Shown: positions 43,367-54,954, counted from the first letter of the stretch. The stretch: DNA of 64,000 bases from Macrostomum hystrix (GCA_950097015.1 CATNEN010000002.1:4123001-4187000); one strand, 5' to 3'. Notes: generated from the sequence alone by a model not told the origin. A program made the numbers and translations.

Positions 43367-45892
43367 ATGTCGCTGCATCGCCTCAGACAGAAGACGAACG
43401 CCTATGCCAGGCATCGGCCGTTCTTTCGTCTGCTGAACTGCATAACAGGAGATGCTGCTGAGTGTGACGAAATAGCCACAACAGCTACTACTGACACAGC
43501 TATCAGTTCGGACAGCTGCAACAAGCATTGTCAACATTGCCCGGAGCATTCAGATCGTCAACAACTTGCCAAATGTCATGGAAGGGTTTGCGTGCTTCAA
43601 CAAAAGCGCCGGTTAAACAACGACAGCGGAAGCCAGACTAGCTGCTGCGAACTTCTGACTGATGAAGGCATCGACGTTGGCAGATCACCGTGTCAAAATT
43701 TAAGACATCGACATCATCATCACCATCGCCATCACCATCACCGCCATCAACGGAGTCGTCAACTGGGCCATGGAGCTAGTCCTGCTAACTTCGGGTTATC
43801 GTCACTCAGCGGAGCATCTGGCGATGGCAAGAACCGGCGGAGTAAGCGCCTCATGGTTGCCATGCTCGAAGACGGAAGCACCGCGCCTCACGGGTCTGAC
43901 TGTGGGTCAAGCTGCGATCGGGATCGGATGCGCATTCGTATGACTCACAACCAGCGGAGTATTAGGCGCATATTTAACCAGCTGAGCGCCACAATGGACC
44001 CTGAAAATTGTTGCGACTCCACATTGGAGATTCGAGAATCCTACAAAGAGAGAACATCGCATCGACATCAGGAGACTCCGAAGACCTCACAAACAATGGC
44101 GATGCCATTTTCACCACCGCCTCAACAAATCTCAGAGGATTCTGAGCGACAGGCCCTGCAAGAGCCCCCACCGCCCTCAAATATTCAACCTTCACGACCG
44201 AGCCAGACAAATCCACCGCCACCACTGCCGCACACGGCTCCACCGTCAAGACAGGGCCAGACAAATCCACCGCCACCATTGCCGCACACGGCTCCACCGT
44301 CACGACAGGGCCAGACAAATCCACCGCCACCACTGCCGCACACGGCTCCACCGTCAAGACAGGGCCAGACAAATCCACCGCCACCACTGCCGCACACGGC
44401 TCCACCGTCACGACCGAGCCAGACAAATCCACCGCCACCACTGCCGCACACGGCTCCACCGTCACGACCGAGCCAGACAAATCCACCGCCACCACTGCCG
44501 CACACGGCTCCACCGTCACGACCGAGCCAGACAAATCCACCGCCACCACTGCCGCACACGGCTCCACCGTCAAGACAGGGCCAGACAAATCCACCGCCAC
44601 CACTGCCGCACACGGCTCCACCGTCACGACCGAGCCAGACAAATCCACCGCCACCACTGCCGCACACGGCTCCACCGTCACGACAGGGCCCGACTAATGA
44701 AACTTCCGCTGCGCCTTCGACTACTCAAGCATCTCAGTTGACAGTTAAGCCTTCGCGACTACCACAGCAGCAACAGTCAAATCAGGCACTGCATCCACCT
44801 GTCGAATCTGTTCGAGTCTCTTGTGATGCGACGCCCGTGCAGCAGATGAAAAATGAGCACCAACTGGACTATCAGCAACAGCACGGTCCCCATCTAGTCA
44901 GTCATCAAGTTCAAAAGCAAGATAATCGGAAGACAGGTAATAAAACTAAAATAAAATACCGTATCACAATCTACCCTTGCATCAATGCGGCAAGAACATT
45001 ATTCTCAAAATCATCACAGTGATTCGTAGAAGCGGCCGTCACGGCTATCGCCTCTTTCGCCGGGTTTTCTCGGCCTCGAACAATTACTACGCTGCCCCGT
45101 TCCCGCCAATTGAGTTGATCCGCATCAGCAAGGACGAGGACCAATGGGAGGACTTGCAGATTGTCGTCTGCGGGCACAACGGCGTAAAGACGATCAAGCC
45201 GAAAGCAAGTACTTTTGTATTTCTTCACCGAGGGGCCGGGTTTAAATCTGAATCGAAATAAAATATATGCGAAGCTAGATTTCAGGAAGTAACGTTTTAG
45301 GATTACCTTAGCTACCAGTTGTGTCACTGGGGGTCATTTACAGGCCTCTGATAGAACTAATGGCTCCAAGATTCCACGAATGGTCCAACCGGCTTATCAG
45401 AAACGTCCGACGCCCCCAGATGTTCAAGCGGATTGCCAGCAGCAGAAGCAGCAAAAAGTGCAACAAAACCAGTGCAACAGCGCCTGTGTTAGCCAACTGC
45501 AAGCCAGATGGCAAAAAAGCGCTGTTAGCCTTGCAGGAAACAATCGGCACGCTGAGCCGGTGAGTCTCACTTTGAATTGTCGACTCATTAGCGAATTGTA
45601 ATAATAGGTGTAAAACAAACAATTTCCTGCTGTTGTTTCCATGTGGCCTCCCTATCAGCTGAACTTTGGTTACTCTCGTCAGCAGCCGTTCATTCCCAGT
45701 CGGTCGGCTATGCGCGTTGGCGCCAAAGCGGTTGTCGGCGGATCTGTTCGTCAGCGAGCGATTTTGCTACCGCCGACTCCGCCGCCGCCGCCGAGTTCGC
45801 AGTTTTGCGCCGCGTCATTTAGGCGCCGGAAGGAGCAACCAGTTCACGAGCTCGGAGTCAGACGTGACAGCAGCAGATTAGCGAAATTATAG
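43367..45892 (+). CDS. Proline-repeat protein of unknown function
   Basis: Four exons, 43367-44936, 45020-45208, 45312-45559 and 45659-45892, give 2241 nt and 746 aa with consistent phases. The third exon could instead start at 45342 with a weaker upstream donor. Features in order: a Cys-containing N-terminus, a His-rich run (HRHHHHHRHHHHRHQ, near residue 122), a basic patch (NRRSKRL), and nine 18-aa proline-rich repeats of the form PSRPSQTNPPPPLPHTAP or PSRQGQ... (about residues 277-440). These are followed by Gln-rich sequence, a compact segment VIRRSGRHGYRLFRRVF ... WEDLQIVVCGHNGVKTIKP, and a second Pro run (PPTPPPPPSS). Repeats of this kind can bind SH3, WW or profilin-type partners (inference). 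An acceptor-like TATTTTTTGCCAG lies 5 nt before the ATG. No family is recognised for the compact segment. Confidence 0.6.
44195..44690 (+). repeat. 54-bp coding minisatellite, 9 copies plus partial
   Basis: The unit encodes 18 residues in two versions, A (SRPSQ) and B (SRQGQ), in the order A B B B A A A B A, then a partial B. The unit is a multiple of three and the frame is kept. Both antisense frames are also open, as a by-product. Confidence 0.95.
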
Positions 45893-46318
45893 GTGGCGCA
45901 TGAGTGCAACCCTGTACCTAGTGACGTTTAAAAGAACTGTTGGCTTTAGGTAGAGCGCAGAGTTTTCCCTTTATTACTTTTTTAGAAAAGGGCTTGATGT
46001 CGCCAGTGACAATTCTTAGAGTAACGCGTTTCGCGTTACTTTCCTTTGCATTTCAGCACGATTGACTACCCACGTTGCTGTAGAGTACATTAGCTTTTAA
46101 GGTTTTCTCAGTCGTGTGGCCCGTATGAGATTTCCTTTCCATTTCCGCAACTTACGAAGCTTTGTTTTTTTAATTAGAACTTGCGGACTTTCGTCGTAAA
46201 AAATAAGACAATTTTATTTATAAACATAAAGCAAGGCTTATCTAGTCCGAATGTAAATGCACTTTTGTAATGATTGGACTGTACATTGCTGTTTTAACAT
46301 TATTTCAGTTCTTTATTT
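45893..46318. other. Spacer, likely 3' UTR of the proline-repeat gene
   Basis: Contains a small perfect hairpin at about 46019-46039 (AGTAACGCG-ttt-CGCGTTACT). Nothing else recognised. Confidence 0.5.
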
Positions 46319-46382
46319 AACAACCAACCAACCAACCAACCAACCAACCAACCAACCAACCAACCAACCAACCAACCAACCA
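46319..46382. repeat. (AACC)n microsatellite, 5' flank of the retrotransposon
   Basis: About 16 perfect AACC repeats end exactly where the GC-rich retrotransposon frame starts. The same repeat in the same orientation follows the element. Confidence 0.97.
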
Positions 46383-49117
46383 TCCGAGTTCTCGACGGGC
46401 GGACACCGGCGGCCAGACCATCCGCAGCCATCAAGGACTCGGCCAACCGCTGCGCCACCACGAACTCACAAAAGGCCAACCTTTTCTGTAGAGAGTACGC
46501 AACGGTCGCGCAACTTCCTAAAGACAAAGTGCGGGACCACACAGTCAAACTTGAGGCCAGAAGAGCCCTTGATGAGCCCTGTGCGTGCAACGGACAACGC
46601 CTGGGAATGTGTGCTGACTTCGACCTAGAGGCGCTCACCCGAGCCCTCCGCGCCATCCCGAGCCGGTCCGCCCCAGGGCTAGACGGGATTTCCAACTTGA
46701 TGCTGAAGAATCTGCCGCCAAAGGGGATCGAGCTCCTCCTCTTCACCATCAACCTTTCTTGGCGTAGCGGCCAGTGTTGCGCTGCCTGGAAAATCGGCGA
46801 CATCAGGCCGATACACAAGCCTGGGAAAAGCCCGGACGCGACCTCCAGCTACCGCCCCATCTGCCTCCTTTCCTGCACGGCGAAAGTCGCGGAACGTCTG
46901 GTTAACGAACGCCTCACGCACTACCTGGAGTCCGAGAACCTCATCCACCCGGCCCAGGCCGGCTTCCGCCGAGGTCGCTCTACCGAAGAGCAGATTGCCG
47001 CGGCATCCCAGTACGTCTTCGACGGCTTCCAGAAGAAAAAACCGGCAAACCGTACAGCGATGCTGTTTGGGGACTTCTCGCATGCATACGAGCGCATGTG
47101 GCGACAGGCCCTCATCGCTAAGTTACGCCGTAAGAAAGTCCCGACCTGCACGCGCCGCTGGATTCACTCGTATATCTCCGATCGACGTGCCATTGTGACC
47201 TGGGACGGCAATCAGAGCCCCCAACGCCTCTTCCCTGAGGGCCTCCCCCAAGGCTCCGTCATCGCCCCGACTCTGTGGACGGTGTTCGTCGATGACCTGT
47301 TGGAGGATGCCCCAGAGGACATCTTCTCTCTGGCGTACGCCGACGATACGACCTTTGGCGCACAAGGCACGAATTTGAAGATCTGTGAAGCAAGACTGCA
47401 AAGCGCGGCGAACTGGCTCGTCGAGTGGTGCACGACTTGGAAAGTCGACCTGAACAAATCCAAAACAGTCGTCACCTACTTCTCCCTCGACCCACGTGAG
47501 ACAAACGGCAAGGCGAGACCAAATATCAGACTCGGAGACATGCCAGCCCCATTCGAGGAACACCCCAAGATGCTGGGCGTGTACCTCGATTCACAGCTCA
47601 CGTTCCGCCACCATGCGGCGGTCCAAAAGCGCAACCTGCAGAAGCGGACAGGCGCCCTGAGGTGCCTTGCTGGTCGAGACTGGGGGCGCGACCCGAGATC
47701 TCTCAGACAGCTTTACCGCACCTACGCGGAAGCGGCGGTCCTACACGGCGCCTCCTCTTGGATGAGCTTTGCGTCCGACGCCTGCCGCCGGGAAGTTGAG
47801 ACCCAGCACCTCGCCGCAGCGCGCGTTATCTCGGGGTGCTGCCGATCCACCCCGACTGCCGCGCTCCTCAAAGAGGCCGGACTGGCTCCACTCAACACCT
47901 CGGCTACGGCCGCTGCGGCTACGCTGATGGAGAAAACCCGGCGAGCAAGACAACAGACACCGCTCAGAACGCTGGCCGAATTCGACGTTCAACCGAGAAT
48001 CCGCGCTCACGGCAACCACGGCGATTTCAGACGCAACTGGAGGACGGAGGCCAACGGCCTGATCGCCCGCGCGGGCCTCGCGGGATCCAAGCGCGAACCT
48101 GACAACGTGCCACCGCCTCCCCTATCGCCTAACGACAGGATCCACTTCGCAGCGGAACTCGCCAAACCGACCAACCGGGAGGATCCCCCGCACGTCAGAC
48201 GCCAAGCCGCACTGGAGACGCTGGACCGGCTTCCGGAACCCGCCTTGGAACTCTGGACCGACGGCTCGGCCTCCGGAGGCACCAATAGAGGCGGATCCGG
48301 TGCGGCCCTGTTCATCCGCGAAGCCGCGCCAATCTACCTGACTGCTCCAGCGGGCGCGTTCAGCTCTTCTTTTAGGGCGGAGGAGTGTGCCCTCCGCATT
48401 GGTCTCCTCGCAGCCCTGGAGCGCGTCCCATGGCCCGGTACGGCAGAACTGCGTTGCGCCACTGATTCGCAGGCCCTCATCCGATCGCTCGAACAAGGCC
48501 CGCACTCTCACCTGTCCCCCTGCGGCCGGGACATCTGGCGCCTCCTCCTCAAAGTCCCTGCGGACCACCACGTGACTATCCAATGGGTCCCAGGACACTG
48601 TGACCTGAGGCGCAACGATCTGGCGGACAACCTCGCAAAAGACGCCGCCAGACTCCCACAAGACCAAGCGGAAATCGACCTAAACAGTGCCAAGTCCGCG
48701 ATCCGCCGCACACTGGCCGCCGAGGCTCGCGCTGCCTACGAAGCGGACCCACACTGCCGGACGCACCGCGCTGCCTTCCGCGAAGACCGCAGGTCCGAGG
48801 CGACTCTCAGCAGACGCGAGTTGATCACGCTAGCGCAACTTCGCACGGGCCACTCGCCTCTGCTGGCCCAGTACCGCCACCGGATTGACCAAGAACAGCC
48901 CGCGTCCTGCGGGCACTGCGGACACCAGGAGGAGGACCTGAAGCATGTGATGCTGGAATGCCCAGCTCACGCCCAGACCCGCAACCGCGTCCTCGGCCCT
49001 AACCCGACGCTGGCCATCCTATCCGACGACGGCCCCCGTGTCCTGTCCTATCTCCAGGCGATAGGGTCGCTGACCCGACCCCCGGACCTGCCCGGCCAGG
49101 AACGTCTAACTAACTAA
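46382..49117 (+). mobile_element. 5'-truncated non-LTR retrotransposon in (AACC)n
   Basis: A GC-rich segment unlike its AT-rich surroundings carries one long frame for reverse transcriptase, RNase H and a CCHC knuckle. The apurinic-like endonuclease and any ORF1 are missing, as in 5' truncation during target-primed reverse transcription. There is essentially no 3' UTR: the stop codon lies in an AACTAACTAACC transition into a 3' (AACC)n array. Both flanks being the same microsatellite suggests either a repeat-specific insertion site or a repeat-templated tail. Confidence 0.9.
46382..49117 (+). CDS. Retrotransposon pol fragment: RT, RNase H, zinc knuckle
   Basis: The frame is open from 46382, with no native start codon; the first ATG-like candidates are internal, so the protein is N-truncated at about 911 codons. 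Numbering from 46529, the RT fingers and palm show [27 protein letters not shown] and [13 protein letters not shown]. Motif A is [10 protein letters not shown] (about 180), motif [10 protein letters not shown], motif C AYADD (about 270) and motif [13 protein letters not shown]. RNase H spans about 570-700 with [24 protein letters not shown] and [15 protein letters not shown], so the acidic catalytic set is intact. A CCHC knuckle ([18 protein letters not shown]) lies at about 793-811. The RT-RNase H order fits the I/R1/Jockey-type broad group; the clade is not assigned. No frameshift or stop is seen, implying a young insertion. Confidence 0.93.
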   Translation: MRVLDGRTPAARPSAAIKDSANRCATTNSQKANLFCREYATVAQLPKDKVRDHTVKLEARRALDEPCACNGQRLGMCADFDLEALTRALRAIPSRSAPGLDGISNLMLKNLPPKGIELLLFTINLSWRSGQCCAAWKIGDIRPIHKPGKSPDATSSYRPICLLSCTAKVAERLVNERLTHYLESENLIHPAQAGFRRGRSTEEQIAAASQYVFDGFQKKKPANRTAMLFGDFSHAYERMWRQALIAKLRRKKVPTCTRRWIHSYISDRRAIVTWDGNQSPQRLFPEGLPQGSVIAPTLWTVFVDDLLEDAPEDIFSLAYADDTTFGAQGTNLKICEARLQSAANWLVEWCTTWKVDLNKSKTVVTYFSLDPRETNGKARPNIRLGDMPAPFEEHPKMLGVYLDSQLTFRHHAAVQKRNLQKRTGALRCLAGRDWGRDPRSLRQLYRTYAEAAVLHGASSWMSFASDACRREVETQHLAAARVISGCCRSTPTAALLKEAGLAPLNTSATAAAATLMEKTRRARQQTPLRTLAEFDVQPRIRAHGNHGDFRRNWRTEANGLIARAGLAGSKREPDNVPPPPLSPNDRIHFAAELAKPTNREDPPHVRRQAALETLDRLPEPALELWTDGSASGGTNRGGSGAALFIREAAPIYLTAPAGAFSSSFRAEECALRIGLLAALERVPWPGTAELRCATDSQALIRSLEQGPHSHLSPCGRDIWRLLLKVPADHHVTIQWVPGHCDLRRNDLADNLAKDAARLPQDQAEIDLNSAKSAIRRTLAAEARAAYEADPHCRTHRAAFREDRRSEATLSRRELITLAQLRTGHSPLLAQYRHRIDQEQPASCGHCGHQEEDLKHVMLECPAHAQTRNRVLGPNPTLAILSDDGPRVLSYLQAIGSLTRPPDLPGQERLTN

Positions 49118-49324
49118 CCAACCAACCAACCAACCAACCAACCAACCAACCAACCAACCAACCAACCAACCAACCAACCAACCAACCAACCAACCAACCA
49201 ACCAACCAACCAACCAACCAACCAACCAACCAACCAACCAACCAACCAACCAACCAACCAACCAACCAACCAACCAACCAACCAACCAACCAACCAACCA
49301 ACCAACCAACCAACCAACCAACCA
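49118..49324. repeat. (AACC)n microsatellite, 3' flank of the retrotransposon
   Basis: About 52 uninterrupted AACC units. It could be target DNA, the element's tail, or both. Confidence 0.98.
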
Positions 49325-49880
49325 AGTGTGTATGGATTGTGGAGGATTTGTCCTCAACACAACAAAATCCCGAGAGATTGTGCTGAACACTCAAGTACCA
49401 GTTGTCACGGTTGGAAGCCATGGCTTCTGCTTCTACCTATTAGCTACTAAAAGTACAGATGTTCAGACTTTCGGACCTTGAGGATTGGGATCTTAAAGTA
49501 TTGGGGGGTATCTTGCGAGGTTAGGGGATCTTGAGTTTCAGGCTAAACAGGAAAAACAGGCGCACTAGATAGACCCTAAAAGACTTAGCCAAATAGTTGG
49601 TCGGCAGGGACGTTGTAGAATATTATCTTAGAAATAGCTCTCAGCCTGACTTAATATCATCGTGCAGCGGGGCCGCAGACATAATTTGTTTAAGTATAGA
49701 CTTAAGGCTGAAGATTGAAGAGGAAGAGGCGTTGATATTTTAAGCATGAAATTACTAAATACTAAGACAGTTCGCTTAACAATGCATGGTGCTTATTTTA
49801 AGTTGTAATTCTAAACGTGGCAATTTTTAACACATGAGTACTTGTTTACGAGTACTTGCTGTTCCCTAAAATGGCTGTGC
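49325..49880. other. Spacer, nothing recognised
   Basis: AT-rich with no supported gene. Confidence 0.45.
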
Positions 49881-49883
49881 AGT

Positions 49884-50220
49884 GGGCATGGCACATCCTT
49901 TGGTGACACTAGACCCGCAGCCAGCGAGTAGGCAATTCTGCCCATTTCGCTGACTCCTGAGCACACATGCACACAGATACTGTACGCAGGCACACACTCA
50001 CACAGGTGTGTACATCTGCCCTGACTTTCTCATCGTCAAGCATTGTACACTCTCACTGTGCCTTGGAGGTTGGCCCTCAAGGGCGTAAATTGCACGACAA
50101 GCCCCCAAGCCTTCTCTCCGTGGCTGCGCCCCAAATGAATGTGGCCTCGCCGCGGAATCGAGCTCGGGGACCTCGGTGCGAGAGGCAAACGCTTTAACCG
50201 CTCTGTCACTGACCACCCCT
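49884..50220 (-). mobile_element. SINE-A copy, near full length
   Basis: On the minus strand: a GTGGTCAGTGACAGAGCGGT head with box B-like GCTCGATTCC, a body with CTTGGGGGCTTGTCGTGCAA, then GATGTACACACC, and GGGTCTAGTGTCACC at the end. No clear ATT tail remains. This copy best preserves the segment between head and body. Confidence 0.8.
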
Positions 50221-50280
50221 GTGGGGGAAATTATAGTCTATGGGAAAAACTCGGTCGGAAACCTTCGTGAAAGTCAAGGG

Positions 50281-50394
50281 CTTCTATATAATAGCATCTG
50301 GACTGGACTAATTCCATAGAAAGCAGGGGAAAACTGGCCTCATGAGGCAATGGGTATTTCTTTGCTTCCAGTCCAGATGCTAATATATAGAAGT
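50281..50394. repeat. Inverted repeat, 27-bp arms, 60-bp loop
   Basis: The arms 50281-50307 and 50368-50394 pair with a single mismatch (CTTCTATATAATAGC versus CTTCTATATATTAGC, then ATCTGGACTGGA). Could be a small foldback element. Confidence 0.75.
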
Positions 50395-51305
50395 CCTTGG
50401 TGAAAGTTCAATGTCAAACAGCAATGGGAAATAGTCTTTGGGAAATCTTTTAAATGGGAAAACCACGAGTGTTGCAAAAAGAATTAATTTTGAATATCAA
50501 TATTTTAATTTGTTCAAGAAAATTTTGTATCTGGTATTTCTTAAATTAAACATAAGCATATAGTGTATTGCTTTTTCTCCGTGTCAGTAACAATAATAAC
50601 AACAAAAAATGCAATCTAATCTCCTTTTCCACATGCTGAAAATGGATTGTGAGTTCGCTCGTCTGTGCGTGGGACAATGCCAGCTCACAGCTCAGGCCTA
50701 TAGTGTTTCGTCTGAAAGCAGACAGAGCTTGGCAAATATCAGGTTTTTTTCACTTTTGCTAGCTCTTATAGACTGAGGATTAAAAAAATCGGTGCTGACG
50801 CATACCTCAGTGCGCGTGTAATAGCTAAGACCTAAAAAAAACTGAACTCTCACATTGAGAACTGCTCAGAAAAATTCGCCGCTGCTAAACATTATAGTTG
50901 GGATGAAATGTACTTTATATGTAATGCTATATAATGGCTTTCTAGACTTCAAACTCGACCGCGTCTGCTTGTCAGCCCGTCCGTGATGCTCAAAACAGGA
51001 GGTCTCTTACCCCCCCCCCCCACTCACCCTGACCAAGCCATACACAATTCCTGTTTTCTAGCTCAACATGACCACTTTATGAACCTCGTCTCCAGCGTAC
51101 AGTCAATTATCCACCCACGCACTGAACACCGCTTCAGCTTTTAGCTCACAAATAATTTTGCCCCTGAACCTGGGTGCTGGTTCGCTCAGAAATTTTCTCA
51201 TTTTTTGTGTGTCTGCTTCTTTTAATGAAAAAATTTCTTAGAAACAGTTTCACACAAGTTTTGTAAAATTCTCCAGAATAGGTTTTTGTAATAAATCTAA
51301 ATCTA
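50395..51305. other. AT-rich spacer, nothing recognised
   Basis: No supported gene. A C run lies at 51011-51021. Confidence 0.45.
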
Positions 51306-52400
51306 ACACGATATTACCCACTGTCTAACAGCTTATTAGCCATTGTCTAACACCTCATTAGCCATTATCTAACACCTCATTAGCCACTATCTAACACCTC
51401 ATTAGCCATTGTCTAACACCTCATTAGCCATTGTCTAACAGCTCATTAGCCATTATCTAGCAGTTTATTATCCATTGTCTAACAGCTCATTAGCCATTAT
51501 CTAACAGTTTATTATCCATTGTCTAACACCTCATTAGCCATTATCTAACACCTCATTGGCCATTATCTAACACCTCATTAGCCATTATCTAACACCTCAT
51601 TGGCCATTATCTAACACCTCATTAGCCATTATCTAACACCTCATTAGCCATTGTCTAACACCTCATTAGCCATTATCTAACAGTTTATTAGCCATTATCT
51701 AACACCTCATTAGCCATTATCTAACACCTCATTAGCCATTATCTAACACCTCATTGGCCATTATCTAACACCTCATTAGCCATTATCTAACACCTCATTG
51801 GCCATTATCTAACACCTCATTAGCCATTATCTAAGACCTCATTAGCCATTGTCTAACACCTCATTAGCCATTATCTAACAGTTTATTAGCCATTATCTAA
51901 CACCTCATTAGCCATTATCTAACACCTCATTAGCCATTATCTAACACCTCATTAGCCATTGTCTAACACCTCATTAGCCATTGTCTAACACCTCATTAGC
52001 CATTATCTAACACCTCATTAGCCATTGTCTAACACCTCATTAGCCATTATCTAACACCTCATTAGCCATTATCTAACAGTTTATTAGCCATTATCTAACA
52101 CCTCATTAGCCATTATCTAACACCTCATTAGCCATTATCTAACACCTCATTAGCCATTGTCTAACACCTCATTAGCCATTATCTAACACCTCATTATCCA
52201 TTATCTAACACCTCATTAGCCATTATCTAACACCTCATTGGCCTTTATCTAACACCTCATTGGCCACTATCTAACACCTCATTAGCCATTATCTAACACC
52301 TCATTAGCCATTATCTAACACCTCATTAGCCATTATCTAACACCTCATTAGCCATTGTCTAACACATCATTAGCCATTATCTAACAGTTTATTATCCCTT
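51306..52400. repeat. Minisatellite, 22-bp unit, about 50 copies
   Basis: The unit is TAGCCATTATCTAACACCTC plus AT, with TTGTCTAACA, AACAGTTTATTA and ATTGGCC variants. Block orders repeat, for example around 51540-51700, 51740-51880 and 52080-52140. Confidence 0.97.
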
Positions 52401-52930
52401 GTCAAACAATTTATTAGTCAGTTTCTAACAGTAAATTAATTTAACAGGTTTCAGTTTAACCAGAGATCAGCCAAAGTCTAAAAGTCTAAGTCTTAGTGAA
52501 TTTGAAAGCCAAATTTGCATGAAGCATTATCAAGTACATAGTCAAAACAGGATGAAAAACGAATGCTGTCAAAACTTACTTTTACCCTCTGCTGAATAAT
52601 AATTGTTCGCCATCCATTCCTTTAGCGGTAGATAAATTTTGCAGACACAGGAAATTATCTCAGTAAGCTAATTATCTGCATGGACACAAGTACATTTGAC
52701 GCAGACACAGGTGCTTACAGAACTAGGGCCACTTCATTTTAGTTTCCTGCTAGCATTTGGTGCACGCGACCTTTTGCTAAAGTAGCTGTTGCTTTCCAGT
52801 TTCCATTTCTTGTGCATCTTTTAAGGTTTACTGTCTGTTGGGCACGTACGCGTTAGGAACAAAATTTAAATTAAAAAGTAACATATTTAATTTTTTAAAG
52901 GCTTTCATCAATTTTTTCGTATTGAGAATG
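52401..52930. other. Spacer between arrays, nothing recognised
   Basis: No supported coding or RNA feature. Confidence 0.45.
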
Positions 52931-52931
52931 A

Positions 52932-53485
52932 GAAGTGCTCAACTAAGTGATTGAAGTGTGCTTAACTGAGTGATGTAGGTGTGCTCAACTGAGTGATGTA
53001 GGTGTGCTCAACTGAGTGATGGAGGTGTGCTCAACTGAGTGATTGAAGTGTGCTCAACTGAGTGATTGAAGTGTGCTCAACTGAGTGATGGAGGTGTGCT
53101 CAACTAAGTGATTGAAGTGTGCTCAACTGAGTGATGGAGGTGTGCTCAACTGAGTGATGTAGGTGTGCTCAACTGAGTGATGGAGGTGTGCTCAACTGAG
53201 TGATGGAAGTGTGCTTAACTGAGTGATGGAAGTGTGCTTAACTGAGTGATGGAAGTGTGCTCAACTGAGTGATGGAAGTGTGCTCAACTGAGTGATGGAA
53301 GTGTGCTCAACTGAGTGATGGAAGTGTGCTCAACTGAGTGATGGAAGTGTGCTCAACTGAGTGATAGAGGTGTGCTGAACAGAGTGATGGGGTGTGCTCA
53401 ACTGAGTGATGGAGGTGTGCTCAACTGAGTGTTGGAGTTGTGCTCAACTGATTGATGAAGGTGTGCTCAATTGAGTGATGGAGAA
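52932..53485. repeat. Minisatellite, 22-23-bp unit, about 24 copies
   Basis: The unit is TGTGCTCAACTGAGTGATGG plus AGG or AAG, with an ATTGAAG variant. Confidence 0.96.
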
Positions 53486-54050
53486 GTTCTCACGAGACTG
53501 GTGATAAGTTAACTGGTTATAAATTGACTGGTGATAAGTTATCTCTGCCTGGTGATAAGTTGCAATACGCGTCAGCAACTGACAGCAGTCTCTGTGAGCT
53601 AGTTCGGTTTGGTAGCAGGTAGCAATGCAAGTACAACCAACACTGATAGGAGCTTATAAGTACAAGCTGAGCAGCCTAGATGAACCACTCGGTGATTGAA
53701 GCGACTCTTTATTAAATAAACCGAGAATTCAAAGCGAAATTTTACTGACACTGACTGGCACCCATACTATACGCTCCAGTGCTTTGGCACCGAAAACTGC
53801 TCTCACCATTTTTAACTTTTAGACGCCGCCAACCTAGGATCGATTGGAGCTCAAAGCAGCCACGGGCCTTTGATTTTTTCTGACTTGTAGTTTCATAATT
53901 ATTTTCCCATTCCGTCTAAAGCCTGAACATTAGTGTACTCAGCTAGAACTTCTAGTACTTCGCGCAATCTTAAGCACATCAATTAATTAAATTGGCAATC
54001 AATTATTGGCAGTTTCGAACGAGCCTTATTGTGCGGCATCGTCAGCACCT
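53486..54050. other. Spacer, nothing recognised
   Basis: No supported gene. Short direct repeats of CTGGTGATAAGTT lie at 53500-53552. Confidence 0.45.
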
Positions 54051-54053
54051 CAG

Positions 54054-54182
54054 CAATTCTGCGCGTTGACAACGAGACCGACTCTTGCCACCGCCTTCGT
54101 CAGGCCATCCAGCAGCCGTTGGGCTCCTTCGACCGTCGAATATAGCAGCGCGTTGTCGTCGGCGAAATCGAGAGCGCAGAAC
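54054..54182 (-). pseudogene. Relic of a non-LTR reverse transcriptase (motif C region)
   Basis: Read on the minus strand, the segment gives FCALDFADDNALLYSTVEGA, then QRLLDGLTKAVARVGLVVNA. This is the FADD catalytic box and following helix typical of non-LTR RTs. It stops soon after and has no flanking RT motifs. The element is distinct from the one at 46382. Confidence 0.65.
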
Positions 54183-54227
54183 CTCTTCTATACCATTAGA
54201 ATATCACAGAAACTATGAGACAGCAGT

Positions 54228-54494
54228 GGCGGAGCTTTCAAAACGTTAGCCTCTCGCACCAAGGTCCCTGAGGCGAGGCTACATTCATTTGGGGCGCAGC
54301 CGCTGGGAGAAGGCTTGGGGGCTTGTCGCGCTATTTTTATCCCTTGAGTTCACCGCCTGAAGATGAGAAAGTCAGGGCAGATGTACACACCCTGTGTGAG
54401 TGTGTGCTCAGGAGTCAGCGAAATCGGCGGAATTGCCTCATCGCTGGCTGCGGGTCTAGTGTCCTCAAATGATGTGCCATTGCCCACAGCCCAG
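54228..54494 (+). mobile_element. SINE-A copy
   Basis: Head AGTGGCGGAGCTTTC and GCCTCTCGCACCAAGGTCCC, then GGGGCGCAGCCGCTGGGAG, body GATGAGAAAGTCAGGGCAGA, 3' GGGTCTAGTGTCCTC and TGCCATTGCCCACAGCCC. The box B region is partly deleted (CCCTGAGGCGAGG). Confidence 0.8.
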
Positions 54495-54954
54495 GTCTTA
54501 CAAAAAATATCTATCATTAATGCTTTTCTTGGAAAACCACATTGCTGCCAGTAAAAACATTTCTTTCAAGGATTTTTTTTATCGCAGAACATGAGAAAGC
54601 TTGAATTTTTTTCGAAAACTTTTGTATATTCATAAGCGATGTTTACGGACCAAACCAGAGGCTGAAAGCACTGCCAATCTCTGAGGAGAAATGCAAATTT
54701 GAACAAAACTGTCTGTGTTTCAGTACGCAAACGAACTTCGTATTTTGACAGTTACTAACGCGATACACTTTTATCACTGGGCTTAATCCCAGGAGCCACC
54801 CGGTGTGATTATCAGGTTTCTCTAACTCTTTACTGACTGTCATTCTACCTTGTATCAATCTCAAATAGGACTCCATTCTCTCAACTTCCCGCCCAACTCG
54901 CTGCCAAATTCTATTTTCCTGTAGATTTTTTGTGTCCTCGTTTCCTCTTCTTCG

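Noticed and set aside
43974-44681. Antisense Val/Gly-rich frames
   Set aside because: Mirror of the proline-repeat coding region; the plus strand has matching splice phases and a start context.
46319-49324. Telomeric repeat context for the retrotransposon
   Set aside because: AACC is not a known animal telomere repeat (TTAGGG or TTAGG), and the locus continues into ordinary DNA on both sides.
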